A stretch of DNA of 64,000 nucleotides from Bradyrhizobium sp. C9 (GTDB lineage: Bacteria; Pseudomonadota; Alphaproteobacteria; Rhizobiales; Xanthobacteraceae): contig NZ_NWTG01000004.1 of NCBI RefSeq assembly GCF_002532045.1, positions 310,001 to 374,000 of the forward strand, in the 5' to 3' direction. Below, piece after piece: positions 48,083-57,156 of this stretch (positions are counted from its first letter, which is position 1; each line of letters starts with the position of its first letter). Below the pieces are notes generated by a model. That model searched no databases and was not told where the DNA came from. It was given only the letters and a program-made list of their open reading frames with translations. The translations under genes and the position numbers were made by a program.

Positions 48083-48204
48083 GACGATTGCATCGAGCGT
48101 TTGTCGCGGGCGAGGCACCGCCGCTTTCGGCAATCCGCAACATGGTCTGGCCGGCCTTCAGATTGCCCAAACGGGCCGACCAATACGGCGCTACCACACT
48201 CATC

Positions 48205-48246
48205 GAGGTCGGCTATTTCGCTACCCAACTCGCCAAGGCGCCATGG
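48205..48246 (+). pseudogene. 3' fragment of an mltB-type gene
   Basis: Encodes GYFATQLAKAP, the last eleven residues of the intact transglycosylase (43912-44727). Over those 33 bases 28 are the same as in the intact gene, and all five differences are synonymous, so the fragment derives from a formerly functional, diverged copy. It is followed, as in the intact locus, by the shared hairpin. Confidence 0.65.
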
Positions 48247-48343
48247 AGCGGAGCGTAACGAGCGCTTCGATTGGTTTCGAAGCGTGATTGCGAGCAGTGG
48301 CTTTCTGATTCAATCCGAACCGATCACGCGGGTACGCAAACCA

Positions 48344-48374
48344 AAGGGCCGATTGCCCCAGGCAATCGGCCCTT
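48344..48374. terminator. perfect bidirectional hairpin
   Basis: AAGGGCCGATTGCC / GGCAATCGGCCCTT with loop CCA, a 14-bp perfect stem. It ends the small secreted-protein gene (leftward) and is the better-preserved twin of 44741-44763. Confidence 0.85.
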
Positions 48375-48391
48375 ATTCCATGATCAAAAGC

Positions 48392-48667
48392 TTACTTCGC
48401 CATGCTCTCTTCGGCGGCCTTGCTGAGGTGCGCGCCGCATGCGCCCCACTTGTTGTTCAGCATTGCGTCCTGCGCGAGCGAGACTTCCTTCTCCGCCGCG
48501 AATTTGACCTCATTGTCGGCCATTGCTTCCACCGCAGCTTCAGTCTTGCCGAAATTGGCACCGCTGCAGCCGACGCCCATGTGATGACGATGAGCGGCCT
48601 GGGCAGGAGCAGCGACGGCGTAAGCAACGGCAGCCATGCTGGCTGCGGCGATGAATGTTTTAATCAT
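48392..48667 (-). CDS. small exported hypothetical protein
   Basis: 91 residues from ATG 48667 with a signal peptide (MIKTFIAAASMAAVAYAVAA then PAQAAH). The mature protein has HRHHMGVGCSGANFGKTEAA and NNKWGACGAHLSKAAEESMA, with two Cys that may pair, and alternates charged and Ala-rich helices. The His-rich start could bind metal. A truncated relative lies behind the intact mltB gene at 44747-44870. No function assigned. Confidence 0.65.
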   Translation of the reverse strand: MIKTFIAAASMAAVAYAVAAPAQAAHRHHMGVGCSGANFGKTEAAVEAMADNEVKFAAEKEVSLAQDAMLNNKWGACGAHLSKAAEESMAK

Positions 48668-49414
48668 GGGATGATCCATCTCTTGTTCTTGGACAGATCC
48701 CTGCGTGATTGCGGAATCTGCAGCGCAATTATTCGCTGTTCCCGGCGCCGTTCAGAATGAACTTCGCGCGATACGAATGTGATCGGCGCTGCACGCGGAT
48801 CGCGCATGCGTTGCATAGTGTTTCGATTACATGTCGGTAAGGAAGCGGCGCCGCATTAGCTTTGCTGCGAACGTTCACTTCAACCGAATGTACTTCCGAT
48901 AATCCTCAGCACATTCCGCGCGACCCGCTGGACACGACGGAGATCCGCGCGGCGGCGCGGGACCAAAATACCTCTACCGTCAATGCGACCGATTGACGCC
49001 CCTGTCGCTTCAGAAGACGTCAGCATCATAAGATGAATAAATAATCATTTCTACGGCATCTTGTCGCATGCGAATCACGCATAGAACACATCGACGTGAT
49101 CCGGCCAATGAGGGTGCCGAAAAGCTTGATGGGACGGTCTTTGGCTACCACATATGAAGCTTGATCTGGCCCGCTAAAATTCGGACAAGGGATTGATTTC
49201 AAGCAAACTTTTCTAAGACGTGACGCATTGGCGGAACCTCCGTTTTTGGATCAGCTCCGCAAGTGCCAAACGGTTAATCAAAACTTATCGTCGCCATGCG
49301 TTTTGGGTCTAGCTGCATCGCACCATTGGAACTACCGCGCCGCACCATATCATCTATATTCACTTCAACGATGAGGCTTTGGAAAAGCTGAATCTGAATT
49401 ACTAGGAGACTACC
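48668..49414. other. 747-base intergenic region upstream of DUF1127 gene
   Basis: No gene was supported. The stretch 48980-49240 is markedly richer in A/T than the surroundings (for example GATGAATAAATAATCATTTC). A FixK-like TTGATTTCAAGCAA lies at 49193-49206, 209 bases before the DUF1127 ATG. The region probably carries long leader or regulatory sequence for that gene. Confidence 0.35.
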
Positions 49415-49567
49415 ATGTTGCTCTCGCTCATCCGCATGATCCAGGCTTTCCGGGATTATCAGCGCAATGTCAGCGAACTGTCCCAGCTCAGCGATCGCGA
49501 ACTGGCCGATATCGGCCTCGACCGCTCGGACATTCCGCGCGTTGCCGCCGGTACCTACAACGGCTAA
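49415..49567 (+). CDS. DUF1127 (YjiS-like) small protein
   Basis: 50 residues from ATG 49415, with TAGGAGA 7 bases upstream. The DUF1127 pattern is complete: MLLSLIRMIQAFRDYQRN then ELSQLSDRELADIGLDRSDI. These short Arg/Leu-rich proteins are widespread in alpha- and gammaproteobacteria; in Agrobacterium relatives they affect phosphate and metabolic balance, possibly by binding RNA. It has an unusually long upstream intergenic region and its own terminator. Confidence 0.88.
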   Translation: MLLSLIRMIQAFRDYQRNVSELSQLSDRELADIGLDRSDIPRVAAGTYNG

Positions 49568-49595
49568 TCGGCCGCAAGCCATCTAATGAACGGAT

Positions 49596-49628
49596 AACGC
49601 CCGCTTCCACAGCGGGCGTTCTCGTTTT
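49596..49628 (+). terminator. terminator of the DUF1127 gene
   Basis: AACGCCCGCT / AGCGGGCGTT with loop TCCAC, followed by CTCGTTTT. Confidence 0.85.
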
Positions 49629-49783
49629 CAGAGCCCATCCCGTTCCGATGCCGTCGGAACGGGATGGGTTCTGATCGCTGGGTTTGACGCGTTTTCTCCA
49701 TGCGAACCGGCACCCGCTTCGCTTGAAAACGCTCTGCTGCAGTTTCAGATGCATATGGCCTCGAAACGCGCTAACGCTGCGCG

Positions 49784-51217
49784 ATGACACCGCATCAATC
49801 CTCTTCCCAACCCGTGCACATCGTGGGCGCGGGGCTCGCCGGCTCGGAAGCCGCCTGGCAGGTTGCCAATTCCGGCGTCCGTGCCGTCCTGCATGAAATG
49901 CGCCCGCACCGGATGACCGAGGCGCATCGGACCGAAGGCTGCGCCGAACTGGTCTGCTCGAATTCCTTCCGCTCCGACGATGCCGCCAACAACGCGGTCG
50001 GGCTGCTGCACGCCGAGATGCGGCGGCTGGGCTCCCTGATCATGCGCTCGGCCGATGCCAACCAGGTGCCTGCCGGCGGCGCGCTGGCGGTCGACCGCGA
50101 TGGCTTTTCCGCTGCCGTCACCAAAGCGCTGAACGAACATCCGCTGATCGAGATCAGCCGCGAGGAGGTCGCCGGCCTGCCGCCGGCCGACTGGAGCAAC
50201 GTGATCGTCGCCACCGGTCCCCTCACCTCGGCACCGCTCGCCGACGCCATCAGGCAGCTTACCGACGAGAACGCGCTGGCCTTCTTCGATGCAATCGCAC
50301 CGATCGTGCACAAGGATTCCATCGACATGTCGGTGGCGTGGTTTCAGTCGCGCTACGACAAGATCGGTCCCGGCGGCACCGGCGCCGATTACATCAACTG
50401 CCCGATGACCAAGGAGCAATATGATGCCTTCGTCGCGGCGCTGCTCGACGGCGAGAAGGTCGACTTCAAGGATTGGGAGACCAACACGCCCTATTTCGAC
50501 GGCTGCCTGCCGGTCGAGGTGATGGCCGAGCGCGGTCCCGAGACATTGCGCCACGGGCCGATGAAGCCGGTGGGATTGACCAATCCGCACAATCCGACGG
50601 TCAAGGCCTATGCGATCGTCCAGCTGCGGCAGGACAACAAGCTGGGCACGCTCTACAACATCGTCGGTTTCCAGACCAAGCTGAAGCATGGGGCGCAGCA
50701 GCGCGTGTTCCGCACCATCCCCGGCTTGGAGCACGCGGAGTTCGCCCGCCTCGGCGGCCTGCATCGCAATACCTTCCTGAATTCACCGAAGCTGCTGGAC
50801 AGCCAGTTGCGCCTGCGCGCACAGCCGCGGCTGCGTTTCGCCGGCCAGATGACGGGCTGCGAGGGTTATGTCGAGTCGGCCAGCGTCGGCCTGATTGCCG
50901 GCCTCTGCGCTGCCGCCGACATGCGTGGCACGGCGCTGACGCCGCCACCCGCCACCACCGCGCTCGGCGCGCTGCTCGGCCATATCACCGGTGGCCATAT
51001 CGAGACGATCGACGGCGGTTCGCGTTCGTTCCAGCCGATGAACGTCAATTTCGGTCTGTTCCCGCCGCTGGCCAGCGCTCCGACCAAGAAGCCGGACGGC
51101 TCGCGGCTGCGCGGTAACGAGAAGACGGTTGCGAAGAAGCAGGCGATCAGCGCGCGGGCACTCGCCGACCTCGACCACTGGATCGCAGAGCACCTGCGCG
51201 TTGCGGCAGCGGCCTGA
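49784..51217 (+). CDS. trmFO: folate/FAD-dependent tRNA uracil-54 C5-methyltransferase
   Basis: 477 residues. TrmFO makes ribothymidine at tRNA position 54 using methylene-THF and FADH2. The FAD-binding [17 protein letters not shown] opens the protein; the catalytic Cys58 in [11 protein letters not shown] and Cys241 in [13 protein letters not shown] are both present; [19 protein letters not shown] and FGLFPPL complete the family pattern. This enzyme replaces SAM-dependent TrmA in many bacteria. The kinase-like gene starts 5 bases after its stop, so the two are co-translated. Confidence 0.94.
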   Translation: MTPHQSSSQPVHIVGAGLAGSEAAWQVANSGVRAVLHEMRPHRMTEAHRTEGCAELVCSNSFRSDDAANNAVGLLHAEMRRLGSLIMRSADANQVPAGGALAVDRDGFSAAVTKALNEHPLIEISREEVAGLPPADWSNVIVATGPLTSAPLADAIRQLTDENALAFFDAIAPIVHKDSIDMSVAWFQSRYDKIGPGGTGADYINCPMTKEQYDAFVAALLDGEKVDFKDWETNTPYFDGCLPVEVMAERGPETLRHGPMKPVGLTNPHNPTVKAYAIVQLRQDNKLGTLYNIVGFQTKLKHGAQQRVFRTIPGLEHAEFARLGGLHRNTFLNSPKLLDSQLRLRAQPRLRFAGQMTGCEGYVESASVGLIAGLCAAADMRGTALTPPPATTALGALLGHITGGHIETIDGGSRSFQPMNVNFGLFPPLASAPTKKPDGSRLRGNEKTVAKKQAISARALADLDHWIAEHLRVAAAA

Positions 51218-51222
51218 CCGTC

Positions 51223-52326
51223 ATGAGCTTGCCGAAAGACGACGACGCCACCCTGTCGGCGCGATGGAGCCAGGGCGTGCTGCTCAAGCGCGACGTGTTC
51301 TCGACGGTCGAGCGCGGCCGTTTCCGGATCGATGGCGGCGAGGTCGAGGGCGTGCTGCGCCGGCTCGATCAGGTGCCGTTCTGGTCGTTCGCCGTGGCAC
51401 TGCATCTGTTCTCGCGCGAACGCCGCGCGCTCACCCTGGCGCGCGATCTCGACGTCGGCCCCAAGCTGTTGTGGGCAGGCAGGCGCGCGCTGGTGCGCGG
51501 CTTCATCGACGGCGCGGCGCTGCATCTGGCGAAGCCGCATGGCGACGTCGCCTATTTCCGTTCCGCCAAGGCCGCGCTGCGCAAGATGCATCGCGCCGGT
51601 ATCTGCCACAACGACCTCGCCAAGGAGCAGAACTGGCTGGTCGGTCGCGACGGTCGCGCCTACCTCACCGACTTTCAGCTTGCCGCCTGCTTCAAGACCC
51701 GAAGCCGGCTGTTCCGCATCGCGGCCTATGAGGATCTGCGGCATCTGTTGAAGCACAAGCGCAGCTACGCGCCGGAGGCGTTGACGCCGAAGGAGCGCAA
51801 GGTGCTCGCGAAGAAGTCCGCGGTCGCCAGCGTCTGGCTCAAGACCGGCAAGAAGGTCTATCAGGCGATCACCCGCGGCATCTTCAATTTCACCGACCGC
51901 GAGGGCGGCGGCCGGCGGCTGGTCAACGACGCGCCGGTGCTGGTCGATTTGATCCGCAGGAATCCCGACGTGCGCGACACCGCGATCGTCGCCTTTGCCG
52001 ACCGGCGCGTCGGCGTCGGGCTCTACGCCTTCGTCGAGGCCGATCAGTCCGCGCTGGAGAAGACGCTGCGGAGCGAGCTTGCCGGCGCCAAGGGCGTCAA
52101 GCCGCCGGAACACATCCAGATCGTGCATGCATTGCCGCGCGATGCTACCGGCAAGCCGCGCACCGAAATCCTGCAGCTCGTCGCCATGAACCAGATCGAC
52201 CTGATCGAGCCGATGATGCGCAGCGACGCCGATCGCGAGTTCCTCAAGGACATCCTTGAGCAACGCAAGAATCTGCGCGACCGCTTCAATTTCGAAGTTG
52301 CCGAGATGGATCGGCCGGCGCGCTGA
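51223..52326 (+). CDS. RIO/LPS-kinase-like protein
   Basis: 367 residues starting 5 bases after trmFO. The catalytic loop is GICHNDLAKEQNWLV (about 125-139) and the metal site DGRAYLTDFQLAACF. The N-lobe has VFSTVERGRFRIDGGEVEGV. This is the compact kinase fold of RIO and lipopolysaccharide-core (WaaP-like) kinases. The C-terminal 130 residues carry DLIRRNPDVRDTAIVAFADR then VGVGLYAFVEADQ and ATGKPRTEILQLVAMNQ, which resemble the C-terminal lid of an AMP-ligase, so this may be a fused two-part protein. Substrate unknown. Confidence 0.7.
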   Translation: MSLPKDDDATLSARWSQGVLLKRDVFSTVERGRFRIDGGEVEGVLRRLDQVPFWSFAVALHLFSRERRALTLARDLDVGPKLLWAGRRALVRGFIDGAALHLAKPHGDVAYFRSAKAALRKMHRAGICHNDLAKEQNWLVGRDGRAYLTDFQLAACFKTRSRLFRIAAYEDLRHLLKHKRSYAPEALTPKERKVLAKKSAVASVWLKTGKKVYQAITRGIFNFTDREGGGRRLVNDAPVLVDLIRRNPDVRDTAIVAFADRRVGVGLYAFVEADQSALEKTLRSELAGAKGVKPPEHIQIVHALPRDATGKPRTEILQLVAMNQIDLIEPMMRSDADREFLKDILEQRKNLRDRFNFEVAEMDRPAR

Positions 52327-52401
52327 AGCGCGCGCACTCTCGACAAACGCAGCTCGACACGCCAATCTTGTGAGGGCTGGCGCGCTCAAGGGACAAGTCT
52401 A

Positions 52402-52683
52402 ATGCCACTCACCCGTGGCCGTATCGGGGGATATGATTCCGAACGCCTTGCGTTCGGATTCACCATGATGAACGGCGATCAGGAAATTGAATGCCAGATC
52501 AGCGACGCCGCAATGGACGAGCTGGCCGGCACACGTGGAACGGCGAGCATGGCGCGGCAGGCGCAATTCGTTGCGCTCCGCGACGCCGTCGAGCAAATCG
52601 CATCCGACGTCTATGACAGCAGCCCGGTGGTCAAAGGCGCGACGATCCGGATCTTCACCAAGCATATCTTGTCGAAAGAATAG
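52402..52683 (+). CDS. DUF1488 protein
   Basis: 93 residues with AAGGGACAAG just upstream. The DUF1488 pattern includes ERLAFGFTMMNGDQEIECQI then [20 protein letters not shown] and FVALRDAVEQIAS. The family is small, cytosolic and of unknown role, common in rhizobia. It converges on the phytoene-synthase-like gene, with 2 bases between the ends. Confidence 0.85.
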   Translation: MPLTRGRIGGYDSERLAFGFTMMNGDQEIECQISDAAMDELAGTRGTASMARQAQFVALRDAVEQIASDVYDSSPVVKGATIRIFTKHILSKE

Positions 52684-52685
52684 AC

Positions 52686-53549
52686 CTAGCGACCGAACTC
52701 TTCGGTGCGCGCGGCGCGCCACAACGTCCAGAGCGTGCGCAGGCGCGACGCCGGCTTCGGCAGGAACGGATCGTAGTCGGCCCGCCTCACCCGGTTCAGT
52801 TCGCGCCTGACGTAAGCGAGCGGCAGGAAGATCGGCCTCACGCCGGACGGCACGTCCGCAAGCAGCCCGAATGCGGTCTTGAGATGAGCCTGCGCCTCCT
52901 CCGCCAGCTGATCGATCGCAGCACGGATGTTCGGCGTCGGCTTGCCGGCAAACACCTCCTCCTTGCTGCTGCCGTGCCGCTGCAGCAGCTCCAGTGGCAG
53001 AAAGAGCTGCTGCCGCGAGGCGTCGCGGCCCAGCGCGGCGATGACCAGCGCCATGCCCTGGGCGAGGCCGGCATGTCGAGCCAGGTGATCGATCGCCTCC
53101 GACGGCCGCGCCACCACGCGCGTGGCCTGCGCGAACAGCGCTGACACCGTGGCGTCGAGGTAGCCCTCGAGTGCAGCCAGCGACGGCATCGGGTCGTTGT
53201 AGAGATCGAACTGATGCTCCTCGACCAGGAGCGAGAACGGCGAGACCGGCAGGCGGTAGTTGCGGATCGCATAGAGCAGCTCGGCCGCGACCGGATTGCC
53301 CTCGACACCGCCGTGCCCGGCGCCGGCCAGCATGTCGGTCCACCATTGCAGCCGCATCTCGCCAGGCAGCGGCTGGCTGACCTGCTCGTGCACGCGCGAG
53401 ACCTCGATGTTGAAGGCGTAGATCGCGAGCAGCGCCCGGCGCTCCGGACCCGGCAGGAACAAGGTCGACGCGTAACGCGCGAAGTCATGGGTCCGCACCA
53501 GATCGGCGCAGAACGCCGCGCCGTCGGTCGGCGCCCCCGTCGCGCTCAT
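52686..53549 (-). CDS. squalene/phytoene-synthase-fold protein (NDUFAF6-like)
   Basis: 287 residues from ATG 53549. The family pattern is visible in FARYASTLFLPGPERRALLA, QPLPGEMRLQWWTDMLAGAG, DLYNDPMPSLAALEGYLDAT and RRELNRVRRADYDPFLP. The aspartate-rich DxxxD catalytic motifs of true squalene/phytoene synthases are not intact, as in the mitochondrial complex I assembly factor NDUFAF6. Its ATG overlaps the stop of the Mth938-domain gene (ATGA), so the two are translationally coupled. Both lie just behind secF. Confidence 0.78.
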   Translation of the reverse strand: MSATGAPTDGAAFCADLVRTHDFARYASTLFLPGPERRALLAIYAFNIEVSRVHEQVSQPLPGEMRLQWWTDMLAGAGHGGVEGNPVAAELLYAIRNYRLPVSPFSLLVEEHQFDLYNDPMPSLAALEGYLDATVSALFAQATRVVARPSEAIDHLARHAGLAQGMALVIAALGRDASRQQLFLPLELLQRHGSSKEEVFAGKPTPNIRAAIDQLAEEAQAHLKTAFGLLADVPSGVRPIFLPLAYVRRELNRVRRADYDPFLPKPASRLRTLWTLWRAARTEEFGR

Positions 53550-53929
53550 GGCACCGCGATCAGCGCCGCCGCGACGCGACGCCGCTCGCCCAGCATGATG
53601 TTGTAGGTACGGATCGCAGGGCCCGTCTGCATCGGGTCGAGCACCACCCGCACCGCGCGCAGGGCCTCGCGCAGGCCCCTTGGCGGCACCCAGACCTCGG
53701 TGCCGGTGCCGACGATCAGCGTATCGATCGCATTGGCGGCCGCGAATACCTTTTGCAGCGAATATTCGTCGATCTCCTGCGGCCTGGTCACCGCCCAGGC
53801 CCACATCGAGTCCGGCAGGCACAGCAGCGAGCCGCGGTGCGACATGTCGGCAAACGCGAAGCCGCCCTTGCCGTAGGCCTCGATCGGCGCCGACCTCGGA
53901 AGATGGGGAGCGTCCGAGGAATTGCTCAT
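53546..53929 (-). CDS. Mth938-domain protein (NDUFAF3-like)
   Basis: 127 residues. The Mth938 core reads IEAYGKGGFAFADMSHRGSL, IDTLIVGTGTEVWVPP and VLDPMQTGPAIRTYNIMLGE, with the family's GTG/TYN motifs. The mitochondrial complex I assembly factor NDUFAF3 is this fold. It starts 6 bases after the secF stop and its end overlaps the NDUFAF6-like gene, giving a secF-NDUFAF3-NDUFAF6 string as in other alphaproteobacteria. Confidence 0.82.
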   Translation of the reverse strand: MSNSSDAPHLPRSAPIEAYGKGGFAFADMSHRGSLLCLPDSMWAWAVTRPQEIDEYSLQKVFAAANAIDTLIVGTGTEVWVPPRGLREALRAVRVVLDPMQTGPAIRTYNIMLGERRRVAAALIAVP

Positions 53930-53935
53930 GACCCG

Positions 53936-54964
53936 CTACTTCTTGGCCGCAGCGTTCGGCTTCTTCTCTGATTGATCGTCGGCGGCGTCGCGCCGCGTGG
54001 TGCCGACGCCGAGATAGATCAGGATCGGAGCCGCGATGAAGATCGAGGTGTAGGTGCCGACCAGCACCACGCCGAACATCATCACGGCGGTGAAGCTATG
54101 GATCGCCTGGCCGCCGAACAGCAGCAGCGCGAGCAGCGCCAGGGTCACGGTGACGTGGGTGATGATCGAGCGCGACAGCGTCGAGTTGATCGATTCGTTG
54201 AGCAGCTGCGGCATCGGCATCTTCTTGTAGCGCCGCAGCATCTCGCGGATACGGTCGTAGATGACGACGGTATCGTTGAGCGAATAGCCGAGAATCGTCA
54301 GCAGCGCCGCGATGCTGGTGAGATCGAAATCGACCTGGGTGATCGACATGAAGCCGATCGTCAGCACGATGTCGTGGACGTTGGCGATCATGGCACCGAG
54401 CGCGAACTGCCACTCGAACCGGAACCAGAGATAGATCAGGATGCCGACGATCGCGAGCATCAGGCCGAGCATGCCGTAGGCGAGCAATTCGCCGGAGACG
54501 CGCGGTCCCACCACTTCGACCCGGCGGTAGTCGACGGAATCGCCGAGCGCGCCGCGAACCTTCGTCACCGCGTCTTGCTGGGCCTGGTCGCCGCCGGGCT
54601 GCTCCGCGACGCGGATCAAAACTTCAGCCGCACCTCCGAACTGCTGCAACTGCACCTCGCCGAGGCCGAGCCCGTTCAGGGTCGTGCGCATTGCGGCAAT
54701 ATCGGCGGTGCCGGACTTGGCCCGCACCTCGAGCAGTGTACCACCCTTGAAGTCGATGCCGAAATTCAGGCCGTGGGTGAAGAACAGCGTGATCGCAAGG
54801 ATCGAGAGCAGCGCCGAGATCGGGAAGCTGATGCGGCGAAAGCGCGTGAAGTCGAAATGCGTGTCGTCGGGCACGATGCGCAGCGACGGCATCAGCCCGA
54901 GCGCCGCGACCACGGTCAGCACGGCAATCAGGATGCCAAGGCCAATGAGAACGGTATGAGTCAC
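53936..54964 (-). CDS. secF: protein translocase subunit SecF
   Basis: 342 residues from GTG 54964. Six membrane segments with the SecF motif GTLLEVRAKSGTADIAAMRT after the first (RISFPISALLSILAITLFFT region), then FDLTSIAALLTILGYSLNDT with the conserved Asn/Asp-Thr-Val motif, VIYDRIREMLRRYKK and LSRSIITHVTVTLALLALLL. SecDF uses the proton gradient to pull exported proteins through SecYEG. The gene starts 10 bases after secD ends. Confidence 0.95.
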   Translation of the reverse strand: MTHTVLIGLGILIAVLTVVAALGLMPSLRIVPDDTHFDFTRFRRISFPISALLSILAITLFFTHGLNFGIDFKGGTLLEVRAKSGTADIAAMRTTLNGLGLGEVQLQQFGGAAEVLIRVAEQPGGDQAQQDAVTKVRGALGDSVDYRRVEVVGPRVSGELLAYGMLGLMLAIVGILIYLWFRFEWQFALGAMIANVHDIVLTIGFMSITQVDFDLTSIAALLTILGYSLNDTVVIYDRIREMLRRYKKMPMPQLLNESINSTLSRSIITHVTVTLALLALLLFGGQAIHSFTAVMMFGVVLVGTYTSIFIAAPILIYLGVGTTRRDAADDQSEKKPNAAAKK

Positions 54965-54974
54965 AATAGGCCTC

Positions 54975-56570
54975 TCAGATCGGCACGGTTTGCGGCCGCT
55001 TCCACCGCACCCATGCCGCGACGATCAGGCGCGTCAGGGTAAAGGCGGTGAACACCGTGGTGATGATGCCGATGCCGAGCGTCACGGCAAAGCCGCGCAC
55101 CGGTCCGGTGCCAATGTAGAACAGCACGGCGGCAGCGATGAAGGTGGTGATGTTGGAGTCGAGGATGGTCGCCAGTGCCCGCTTGAAGCCGGCGTCGATC
55201 GCCGAGATCGCGTTGCGGCCGCCGCGCAATTCCTCGCGGATGCGCTCATAGATCAGCACGTTGGAGTCGACCGCGATACCCACCGTCAGCACGATGCCGG
55301 CGATGCCCGGCAAGGTCAGCGTGGCGTTGAGCAGCGACAGCAGCCCGAAGATCATGGCGACGTTGATGGCCACGGCGATATTGGCGAACACCCCGAACAG
55401 CCGGTAGGTGATCAGCATGAACACGATGACCAGGATCGAGCCGACATAGGCTGCCAGTTCGCCCTTTTCGATCGAGTCCTGGCCGAGGCCGGGACCGACG
55501 GTGCGCTCCTCAACCACCGTCAGCGGCGCCGGCAGCGCGCCGGCGCGCATCAGGATCGCCAGATCGTTGGCCGACTGCACGGTGAAGCTGCCGGAGATCT
55601 GGCCCTGTCCGCCGGTGATCGGTTCGCGAATCACGGGTGCCGAGATCACCTTGTTGTCGAGCACGATCGCAAACGGCTGGCCGACATTGTCGGCGGTCGC
55701 CTGCGCGAATTTGCGCGCGCCCGACGTATTGAACTTGAAGCTGACGATCGCCTCGCCGGTACGCTGGTCGAAGCCGGGCTGGGCATCGGAGAGTTCGCTG
55801 CCGGAAACCAGCACCTGCTTCTTCACGATGTACGGAACCGGTGGCGGCGACGCGCTCACGAGCCGCTCCGAATCCGCCGGCACCGTGGCCTGATCGGGCG
55901 ACGCCGTGGTGTCGACCATGCGGAATTCCATCTTCGCGGTCTTGCCCAGCAACTCCTTCAGATGGGTCGGGTCCTGCAGGCCCGGCACCTGCACCAGGAT
56001 GCGGTCGGTGCCCTGACGCTGGATCAGGGGCTCGACGGTGCCGAGCTCGTTGACGCGGCGCTCGACGATCTGGATCGACTGCTCGATGGTCTTGCGCATC
56101 CGCTCGATCATTGCGGGCTGCGACACGGTCAGGCGGATCAAGCCGCCCCCGGCGTCGGTCACGTCGACATCGCGCTGGCCGCTGGAGCCGAGCAAGCCGC
56201 CGATCGGCTGCGCGACCTCGCGAAGCTTGGTCATCGCCGCCGGAACATCGGCCTCCTTCGTGATCCGGACCTCGACGCCGTCGTTGCGGATCTGCACGCC
56301 CCCGTTGAAGAGGATCCGAGCGTCACGCAGCGCCTTTCTTGTGTCGTCGCGAACCTGTTCGAGCTTTTCCTTCTTCACGTAGTTGGCGTCGACCTCGAGC
56401 AGCAGATACGAGCCGCCCTGCAAATCGAGGCCGAGAACGAGGCGCCGCTGCGCCCAGGCCGGCCAAGTCTTGACCTGCGCTTCGGGGAAGAAATTGGGCA
56501 CGGCGCACAGGCAGACCACCAGCGCTGTCAGGATAATCCCCAGCGCTCGCCACCGCGTGAAATACAACAT
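54975..56570 (-). CDS. secD: protein translocase subunit SecD
   Basis: 531 residues from ATG 56570. First helix MLYFTRWRALGIILTALVVC, then the periplasmic P1 domain beginning with GLDLQGGSYLLLEVDANYVK. The later part has VTDAGGGLIRLTVSQPAMIE and SGSFTVQSANDLAILMRAGA. The membrane half has GIVLTVGIAVDSNVLIYERI with the proton-relay Asp, and TILDSNITTFIAAAVLFYIG. It pairs with SecF downstream and YajC upstream, the usual accessory trio of the Sec holotranslocon. Confidence 0.96.
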   Translation of the reverse strand: MLYFTRWRALGIILTALVVCLCAVPNFFPEAQVKTWPAWAQRRLVLGLDLQGGSYLLLEVDANYVKKEKLEQVRDDTRKALRDARILFNGGVQIRNDGVEVRITKEADVPAAMTKLREVAQPIGGLLGSSGQRDVDVTDAGGGLIRLTVSQPAMIERMRKTIEQSIQIVERRVNELGTVEPLIQRQGTDRILVQVPGLQDPTHLKELLGKTAKMEFRMVDTTASPDQATVPADSERLVSASPPPVPYIVKKQVLVSGSELSDAQPGFDQRTGEAIVSFKFNTSGARKFAQATADNVGQPFAIVLDNKVISAPVIREPITGGQGQISGSFTVQSANDLAILMRAGALPAPLTVVEERTVGPGLGQDSIEKGELAAYVGSILVIVFMLITYRLFGVFANIAVAINVAMIFGLLSLLNATLTLPGIAGIVLTVGIAVDSNVLIYERIREELRGGRNAISAIDAGFKRALATILDSNITTFIAAAVLFYIGTGPVRGFAVTLGIGIITTVFTAFTLTRLIVAAWVRWKRPQTVPI

Positions 56571-56609
56571 CGAATTGACCTGTCAGATTCGGCAAGGGCT
56601 CCGCGGCGA

Positions 56610-56966
56610 TCAGCTCGCGGACGCCTCGTCCTTGGCATCGCCCTTCGCCGGCTCACCCTTGGTCCGCACGCCCGAAATCATCTGGCGCATCTGGCGCACG
56701 CGAACGCCGTCAGAAATCTCGAACTCGATCTGGTCGTCGTCGACCACCTTGGTCACCTTGCCGACGAGGCCGCCCGAGGTCACCACGGTGTCGCCGCGGC
56801 GGATGTTCTTCACGAGATCCGCATGATCGCGCACCTTCCGCTGCTGCGGGCGCAGAATCAGGAAGTACATGATGACGAAGATCAGCGCGAATGGCAGCAG
56901 CGACATCAACATGCTGTTGGTATCAGTGCCAGCTCCAGCCTGAGCAAACGCAGGAGTAATCAGCAT
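56610..56966 (-). CDS. yajC: YajC preprotein-translocase accessory subunit
   Basis: 118 residues. One membrane helix, LLPFALIFVIMYFLILRPQQ, ending in the YajC signature RPQQRKVRDHADLVKNIRRG, followed by DTVVTSGGLVGKVTKVVDDD and a Lys/Asp/Gly/Glu-rich tail. YajC joins SecDF. It is 39 bases upstream of secD, so the three form one unit. It is divergent from the DUF815 ATPase gene. Confidence 0.95.
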   Translation of the reverse strand: MLITPAFAQAGAGTDTNSMLMSLLPFALIFVIMYFLILRPQQRKVRDHADLVKNIRRGDTVVTSGGLVGKVTKVVDDDQIEFEISDGVRVRQMRQMISGVRTKGEPAKGDAKDEASAS

Positions 56967-57156
56967 TCAGACGATCCTCGGATAAGACGGGAAAGGACCG
57001 GCAGCGCCCTCGGGGTCGGGGCGGTATGGCGGTCCGGACAAATTCGCGCGGACTATAGCGGCCGCGGTCCCAATTGCAACGTTAACGGACCTTCATTTAG
57101 GGCGCTTGCCGGACCGCCGCCAGCCCGATAAGGCTGCGCCGTCAGGAACTGGACAA

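Larger units (their letters stand above)
48083..48391. other. gap with mltB remnant and terminator
   Basis: 309 bases between AraC paralog B and the small secreted-protein gene. It contains the mltB 3' fragment (48205-48246) and the perfect 14-bp hairpin (48344-48374). No intact gene. Confidence 0.5.

Noticed and set aside
49193..49206. FixK-like box TTGATTTCAAGCAA upstream of DUF1127
   Set aside because: More than 200 bases from the gene, and a few chance matches to such a short consensus are expected; kept only as a note in the gap entry.
54990..57131. 713-codon open frame antisense to secD and yajC
   Set aside because: Composition typical of the antisense of a membrane-protein gene; the sense genes are certain.
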